Source of the DNA: Ruminococcaceae bacterium UBA5413
GTDB taxonomy: Bacteria; Bacillota; Clostridia; Oscillospirales; Acutalibacteraceae
Direction of reading: 5' to 3'
NCBI GenBank assembly: GCA_002409585.1
Contig: DHNP01000040.1
Location: 24,063-32,890 of the forward strand
DNA length: 8,828 bases
Position numbers and translations under genes: made by a program. Below, one piece after another: positions 5,618 to 8,828 of this stretch. Within the stretch, counting starts at the first letter, position 1, and each line of letters opens with the position of its first letter. A model generated the notes under the pieces. That model was not told the DNA's origin, ran no database searches, and saw nothing but the letters and a program-made list of their open reading frames with translations.

Positions 5618-6427
5618 TTGGAATTTCGTACGGATCTTGCTCTTGAGAGCACCGAACCGTCAAAACAGGTCAGGCATGAGTTTGACGGCGGGTCTTTAAC
5701 GGAGATAGAAGACAACGGCAAAAAGTACCTTACGTTTGAGGTAAAGGCGATTTCAGACCATATAGACAGCAATGATACGCTTTTAAACCAGATAACAGGT
5801 AAGCTTTCGGGCATGCTGCCGGAAAAGGGTACCGTGCTCGCCGCGGGGCTTGGCAACCGGGCTGTGACGCCTGACGCGCTGGGGCCGTTTTCCGCTGAAA
5901 AAATACTCGCCACACGTTATATAAAAGGGGAGCTTGCGCGGGTGACAGGCCTTGACGGCCTGCGCCCGGTGGCCGTTATAAGCCCCGGCGTCCTCGGGTG
6001 TACGGGCATGGAGGCGTTCGAGGTGCTGAAAGCTGTCGTAAACGAGATACGCCCCTCGGCGGTTGTGGCTGTTGACGCGCTTGCGGCGAGAAGCCCGTCA
6101 AGGCTCGGCTGTACCGTACAGCTGAGCTCTGCCGGCATATCGCCTGGCGCCGGCGTAGGCAACTCACGCCCGCGCATAGACGAGACGACGCTCGGCGTGC
6201 CGGTTATAAGCATGGGCATACCTACCGTAGTGGACGCCGCGACGCTTGCCGGCGACCTGATTAAAAACTTTCCGCGTGAAAAAATAGAGCCGCGCGGGGC
6301 GTCGATGATGGTTACTCCGCGCGAGATAGATCTTATCATCATGCGGGGAGCGCGCCTGCTCGCCATGGCTGTGAACCGCGCGGCGAACCCGAAGCTCAGC
6401 GTGGAAGAATTTGAGGAATTGGCATAA
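5618..6427 (+). CDS. gpr: germination protease GPR (peptidase family A25)
   Basis: The 269-aa protein is the spore protease that degrades small acid-soluble proteins (SASPs) at germination. It is normally made in the forespore as a zymogen. Conserved blocks are RTDLALE (4-10), AAGLGNRAVTPDALGP (75-90), SPGVLGCTGMEA (122-133), VDALAARSPSRLGCTVQLSSAGISPGAGVGN (in parts 152-182), TLGVPVISMGIPTVVDAATLAGD (191-213) and MVTPREID (231-238). D86 and D153 sit in the two motifs holding the aspartates proposed as catalytic in the Bacillus megaterium enzyme. It is about 100 residues shorter than Bacillus GPR, mainly through missing segments before the MVTPREID block and a very short N-terminus. The start is TTG 5618, with AAGGAG (5604-5609) at 8 bases. 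A long hairpin terminates it. Expression is expected from sigma-F/sigma-G; I could not fix a promoter. Confidence 0.95.
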   Translation: MEFRTDLALESTEPSKQVRHEFDGGSLTEIEDNGKKYLTFEVKAISDHIDSNDTLLNQITGKLSGMLPEKGTVLAAGLGNRAVTPDALGPFSAEKILATRYIKGELARVTGLDGLRPVAVISPGVLGCTGMEAFEVLKAVVNEIRPSAVVAVDALAARSPSRLGCTVQLSSAGISPGAGVGNSRPRIDETTLGVPVISMGIPTVVDAATLAGDLIKNFPREKIEPRGASMMVTPREIDLIIMRGARLLAMAVNRAANPKLSVEEFEELA

Positions 6428-6443
6428 ATATGTGTTAAAATTT

Positions 6444-6497
6444 AAAACCGGTATGTATAATTTAACAGGCGGCTGTTAATTTTACATACCGGTTTTT
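6444..6497 (+). terminator. long two-part hairpin terminator after gpr
   Basis: The outer stem AAAACCGGTATGTA/TACATACCGGTTTT (6444-6457 with 6483-6496) is a perfect 14 bp. The inner stem TTAACAG/CTGTTAA (6462-6468 with 6473-6479) closes a GCGG loop. GTTTTTG ends the structure. It is 16 bases after the gpr stop and 38 bases before the dipeptidase ATG. A TATAAT (6456-6461) is embedded in it and could be a -10 for the next gene, but no good -35 is seen. Confidence 0.85.
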
Positions 6498-6534
6498 GTT
6501 CCGGCAGCTCTTTGAAAGAGGGTACATATTTTTC

Positions 6535-7455
6535 ATGGATTATTTTGACCTCCACTGCGACACCGCAACTGAAATATATAAGAAAAAAAGCGGACTCGAC
6601 GGAGAGGATTTTAATGTTACGCTGCAAAAGACGGACGCATACGGACGTTTCGCGCAGGTCTTTGCTGTCTGGATAGACGACAGCCTTCGCGGGGAGCCGG
6701 CATGGGAGTATTTCTGCAATGTTTCAGATTATTTTAAAAATGAAATTAAAAAGCACACAGGCAGGATACTCTTCTGCCGCACACCCGGCGGCCTGCGCGA
6801 AGCGTACGGAACAAAGAGGAAAGCGGCGCTGTTGTCTATAGAGGGCGGGGCGGCGCTTGCGGGAAACATAGGAAACGTCGGGAAGGCGTACGAAAAGGGT
6901 GTGCGCCTTCTTACACTTACCTGGAACGGCAAGTGTGAGCTTGGCTGCGGGTGCATGTGCGGTGACGGCGGCGGCCTTACGGGGTTCGGCAAAGACACCG
7001 TGCGTGAAATGCAGAGCTTTAACATGGTGGTTGACGTGTCGCATCTCTCTGAAAAAGGTTTTTGGGACGTTGCGCGCGTAGCAAAAAGGCCGTTCGCTGC
7101 CACGCACTCTGACTCAAAGGCCGTATGTAAGGTAAACCGCAACCTTACTGACGCGCAGTTTACGGAGATAGCGCGCGGGGGCGGCATAGTCGGGATAAAT
7201 ATGTGCGCCGGATTTTTAGGAGGGGCATTGGGCGTGGAAGCGGCGTTAAAGCATATAGGCCATTTTTTGGACCTCGGCGGGGAGAAAGCCGTTGCGGTGG
7301 GAGCGGACTTCGACGGCTGCACGCTTCCGGCCGACATAAACGGCGCTGACAGCATGGTAAAATTATACGGCGGCATATGCGGCTCTTTCGGAAAAGAAAC
7401 GGCAGACGATATTTTCTATAATAACGCGTACAATTTTTTTATAAATAATATTTAA
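6535..7455 (+). CDS. membrane dipeptidase family protein (peptidase M19)
   Basis: The 306-aa protein is full length for bacterial M19 zinc dipeptidases, a TIM-barrel family whose bacterial members are usually cytoplasmic. They hydrolyse L-L and L-D dipeptides. Visible zinc ligands are H7 and D9 in DLHCDTATE, E103 in LLSIEGG, H170 in VDVSHLS and H191 in ATHSDS. R202 in NRNLTD corresponds to the substrate-carboxylate arginine, and D258/D260 lie in VGADFDG. All key positions are kept, so activity is likely. An unusual cysteine cluster (C134, C138, C140, C142) lies in the loop after TWNGK. ATG 6535 gives the family start MDYFDLHCDT; GAGGG (6518-6522) is 12 bases upstream, a long spacing. The in-frame TTG at 6496 lies in the gpr terminator and is less likely. 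There is no signal peptide. In B. subtilis this position after gpr holds spoIIP instead. Confidence 0.93.
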   Translation: MDYFDLHCDTATEIYKKKSGLDGEDFNVTLQKTDAYGRFAQVFAVWIDDSLRGEPAWEYFCNVSDYFKNEIKKHTGRILFCRTPGGLREAYGTKRKAALLSIEGGAALAGNIGNVGKAYEKGVRLLTLTWNGKCELGCGCMCGDGGGLTGFGKDTVREMQSFNMVVDVSHLSEKGFWDVARVAKRPFAATHSDSKAVCKVNRNLTDAQFTEIARGGGIVGINMCAGFLGGALGVEAALKHIGHFLDLGGEKAVAVGADFDGCTLPADINGADSMVKLYGGICGSFGKETADDIFYNNAYNFFINNI

Positions 7456-7490
7456 GGCGGTACGCTGTTTTTGGTGTGACGGCCGCCTTA
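7453..7490 (+). other. hairpin at the end of the dipeptidase gene
   Basis: TAAGGCGG (7453-7460, including the stop codon) pairs perfectly with CCGCCTTA (7483-7490) around a 22-base loop. No T tract follows, so termination would not be classic intrinsic. The stretch 7491-7579 beyond it holds no gene that I can see. Confidence 0.35.
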
Positions 7491-7579
7491 CGGCATGGCA
7501 TTGCGGAGGGCGGCTTACAGGCATGTTCGGCGGGGAAGGCGGAAATTTATACGAACGGTAAAAAAATAGGCAAAACGGA

Positions 7580-7608
7580 TTGACAAAGGCGCCTGGCGGT
7601 GATAATAT
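7580..7608 (+). promoter_or_regulatory. distal promoter P1 of the DUF3793-flavodoxin operon
   Basis: A perfect TTGACA (7580-7585) is followed after 17 bases by TAATAT (7603-7608). A perfect TATAAT also lies at 7606-7611, but at 20 bases spacing. The expected start near 7615 falls at the edge of the first palindrome. Confidence 0.7.
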
Positions 7609-7615
7609 AATTATA

Positions 7616-7633
7616 GGTTAGCTACAGCTAACC
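7616..7633. promoter_or_regulatory. operator O1: 18-bp palindrome at P1 start site
   Basis: GGTTAGCT-AC-AGCTAACC is a perfect inverted repeat with 8-base arms. Its flanks (ATTATAG before, AA after) recur at O2, so a module of about 25 bases is duplicated (7610-7635 and 7677-7701). Its place over the transcription start suits a repressor. Half-sites GGTTAG/CTAACC recall DtxR/IdeR-type boxes, but here they are 6 bases apart rather than 1. Confidence 0.75.
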
Positions 7634-7652
7634 AACTTAATCCGGTATTTTT

Positions 7653-7681
7653 CTGACAATAAAAAAGAAGAAATATATTAT
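7653..7681 (+). promoter_or_regulatory. proximal promoter P2 of the DUF3793-flavodoxin operon
   Basis: CTGACA (7653-7658) and TATTAT (7676-7681) are exactly 17 bases apart. The expected start near 7688 lies inside the second palindrome, giving a leader of about 24 bases that contains the ribosome binding site. Confidence 0.7.
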
Positions 7682-7682
7682 A

Positions 7683-7698
7683 GTTAGCTAAAGCTAAC
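7683..7698. promoter_or_regulatory. operator O2: second copy of the palindrome at P2 start site
   Basis: GTTAGCT-AA-AGCTAAC has perfect 7-base arms; the eighth base matches O1 only on the right. It starts two bases after the P2 -10 box. Its centre is 66 bp from that of O1, about six helical turns. Binding here would block P2 and stop transcription coming from P1. Confidence 0.75.
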
Positions 7699-7711
7699 CA
7701 AGGGGGCGGTT

Positions 7712-8275
7712 ATGGTGGAAAAATCTTTTGAATCTGTATTAATAGAACAGTGCGCGCCGACTTTAGCCGGCATGAAGCCTGCCAATATGTTTATTTTTAA
7801 AAGCTGCGGCAGACGCGCGGTTTACGCCAAAGCGGACTGCTGGTCATGCCGGCTTGAGCCTTACGGCATAGCGGTATGTATACTTAAGGAGTGCGGCGGC
7901 TCCTTCCTTGTTTATGTTTACCGAAAGGCGTGGCTCGACCGTATCATAAAGTCGCCGATGATAAGTTCGTTTTTAACAGGCCTCGGGTATGACACAGTGA
8001 GCAGCGGCATAGCGCTTACGCAGCTTTCAGACCGCCTGTGCCTTAAAAAGGAATTTCCGCACGAGATAGGCATTTTTTTAGGATACCCTTTTTTCGACGT
8101 CTTAAGTTTTATAGAAAACAACGGGCGCAACTACGTTTTCTGCGGTTATTGGAAAGCGTACTTTAACCCGTCGGCCGCACGTAAACGCACTGACCAGTAT
8201 AAAAAATGCGCCGGCATATACAAACGTATGTTTGAAAGCGGGACGCCTATCATGCGGCTGGTTGTGGCCGCTTAA
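7712..8275 (+). CDS. DUF3793 family protein
   Basis: The 187-aa protein matches DUF3793 as I recall it: ESVLIEQCAPTLAGMKPANMF at the N-terminus, LVYVYRKAWLD (66-76), FPHEIGIFLGYPFFDV (115-130), then CGYWKAYF (144-151) and YKKCAGIY (163-170). Its biochemical role is not known to me. It has nine cysteines (C14, 32, 43, 46, 56, 61, 110, 144, 166), including a CWSC pair at 43-46. It has no signal peptide or membrane helix and is probably cytoplasmic. AGGGGGCGG (7701-7709) precedes the ATG. It leads a likely two-gene operon with a flavodoxin 38 bases downstream, and two promoters with matching operators lie before it. My recollection is that DUF3793 genes often neighbour ferrous iron transport or flavodoxin genes in Clostridia, so a role in iron limitation or electron transfer is inferred. 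Confidence 0.88.
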   Translation: MVEKSFESVLIEQCAPTLAGMKPANMFIFKSCGRRAVYAKADCWSCRLEPYGIAVCILKECGGSFLVYVYRKAWLDRIIKSPMISSFLTGLGYDTVSSGIALTQLSDRLCLKKEFPHEIGIFLGYPFFDVLSFIENNGRNYVFCGYWKAYFNPSAARKRTDQYKKCAGIYKRMFESGTPIMRLVVAA

Positions 8276-8313
8276 TATATTGATATATGCTTATGAAAGG
8301 ATGAAAAAGCGAT

Positions 8314-8742
8314 ATGGACAAAACAGCGATAGTTTATTGGAGCGGTACGGGGAACACCGAGGCAATGGCCGGCCTTGTACTTGAAGGAGTAAAGTCCGCC
8401 GGCGGGCAGGCTGATGTTTTTACAGCGGGTGAATTTACCCCCGAAAAGGCAAAGGAATACGGGGCCATAGCCTTCGGCTGTCCATCAATGGGTGTAGAAC
8501 AGCTTGAGGAGTCTGAGTTTGAGCCTATGTATGCGGCTGTAAAGCCTGAACTCGGCGGCAAGTCAGTCGTACTTTTCGGTTCGTACGGCTGGGGCGACGG
8601 CGAGTGGATGAGAAACTGGGAGGATGACTGTTCCTCATCCGGCTGCAGGCTTGCGGCAGACCCTGTTACGGCAAACGGCGCCCCGGATGATGAAGCTTCC
8701 AAAGCGTGCGTCGAACTTGGCAAAGCGCTTGCGCAGGCTTAA
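8314..8742 (+). CDS. flavodoxin, short-chain clostridial type
   Basis: The 142-aa protein is a complete short-chain flavodoxin. It binds FMN and carries electrons at low potential in the cytosol, standing in for ferredoxin when iron is scarce. The phosphate loop WSGTGNT is at 9-15. The loop near the isoalloxazine reads GCPSMGVEQLEESEFEP (55-71), and GSYGWGDGEWM (89-99) carries the Trp that stacks on the flavin. Clostridium beijerinckii flavodoxin has the same blocks, but its SMGD-type loop has Asp where this one has Val (V61), a change next to the residue tuning the flavin potential. AAAGGA (8296-8301) is 12 bases before the ATG. It is probably cotranscribed with the DUF3793 gene and under the same two operators. 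The 86 bases after it have no clear terminator before the window ends. Confidence 0.93.
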   Translation: MDKTAIVYWSGTGNTEAMAGLVLEGVKSAGGQADVFTAGEFTPEKAKEYGAIAFGCPSMGVEQLEESEFEPMYAAVKPELGGKSVVLFGSYGWGDGEWMRNWEDDCSSSGCRLAADPVTANGAPDDEASKACVELGKALAQA

Positions 8743-8828
8743 AAAGTAAGGCCTGCGGGGGTTACCTAAAAAACCGCGGGAACGTTACTGCACGGCAAAG
8801 CGGGCGCTTCAGCTGCTTTTCTTTTCGA

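Noticed and set aside
5917..6366. Long minus-strand reading frames opposite gpr
   Set aside because: Low-complexity Ser/Arg/Pro-rich composition, no ribosome binding site, and a well conserved gene on the other strand. They are GC-driven shadows.
6724..7376. Minus-strand frames opposite the M19 dipeptidase
   Set aside because: They run fully antisense to a gene with all catalytic residues, are Pro/Ser-rich and have no recognisable domain.
7483..7525. Two similar stretches around GCCTTACGGCATG and GGCTTACAGGCATG
   Set aside because: The similarity is short and imperfect, so chance in GC-rich DNA is likely.
8750..8828. Possible terminator after flavodoxin (short GC repeats, then CTTTTCTTTT at the edge)
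   Set aside because: Stems are only 4-6 bp with bulges, and the T-rich stretch is cut by the window end.

Overview
The window looks like chromosomal DNA from an endospore-forming Firmicute of the class Clostridia, possibly an Oscillospiraceae/Ruminococcaceae-type gut anaerobe. The evidence is two sporulation or germination genes (spoVAE and gpr), AGGAGG-type ribosome binding sites with frequent TTG and GTG starts, moderate G+C, a DUF3793 protein and a clostridial-type short-chain flavodoxin. I see no mobile element, CRISPR array, tRNA or rRNA. Most genes are single-gene transcription units separated by their own terminators.

Layout. 1-576 (+) is the C-terminal half of a polyphosphate:AMP phosphotransferase cut by the window edge. 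673-1368 (+) is a methylthioadenosine/S-adenosylhomocysteine nucleosidase, convergent with a Ser-rich lipoprotein (1461-2273, -) across a shared bidirectional terminator. Upstream of the lipoprotein is a 321-bp gap with a promoter, repeats and overlapping hairpins, then a YbaK-type Cys-tRNA(Pro) deacylase (2595-3074, -) with a strong promoter. The next gap holds an apparently orphan rightward terminator. A Cof-type HAD phosphatase (3393-4184, -) is divergent from a solitary spoVAE (4247-4603, +). An unassigned basic reading frame follows spoVAE, then a small membrane protein (4809-4964, -). rpsT (5248-5514, -) is divergent from the spore protease gpr (5618-6427, +). A long two-part hairpin separates gpr from a peptidase M19 dipeptidase (6535-7455, +).

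The right end holds the most striking regulatory DNA. Two sigma-A-like promoters lie in tandem before a DUF3793 gene (7712-8275) and a flavodoxin gene (8314-8742). Each promoter carries a near-identical GTTAGCT-N2-AGCTAAC palindrome at its expected start site. Flavodoxin replaces ferredoxin when iron is scarce in many anaerobes, and the half-sites resemble those of DtxR/IdeR-type metal repressors. An iron-responsive (or other metal or redox) operon is therefore the leading inference, not something shown.

Functionally the rest is mixed: nucleotide and methyl-cycle salvage, translation (S20 and tRNA proofreading), peptide turnover, and spore biology. SpoVAE takes part in dipicolinate movement and GPR in SASP degradation at germination.
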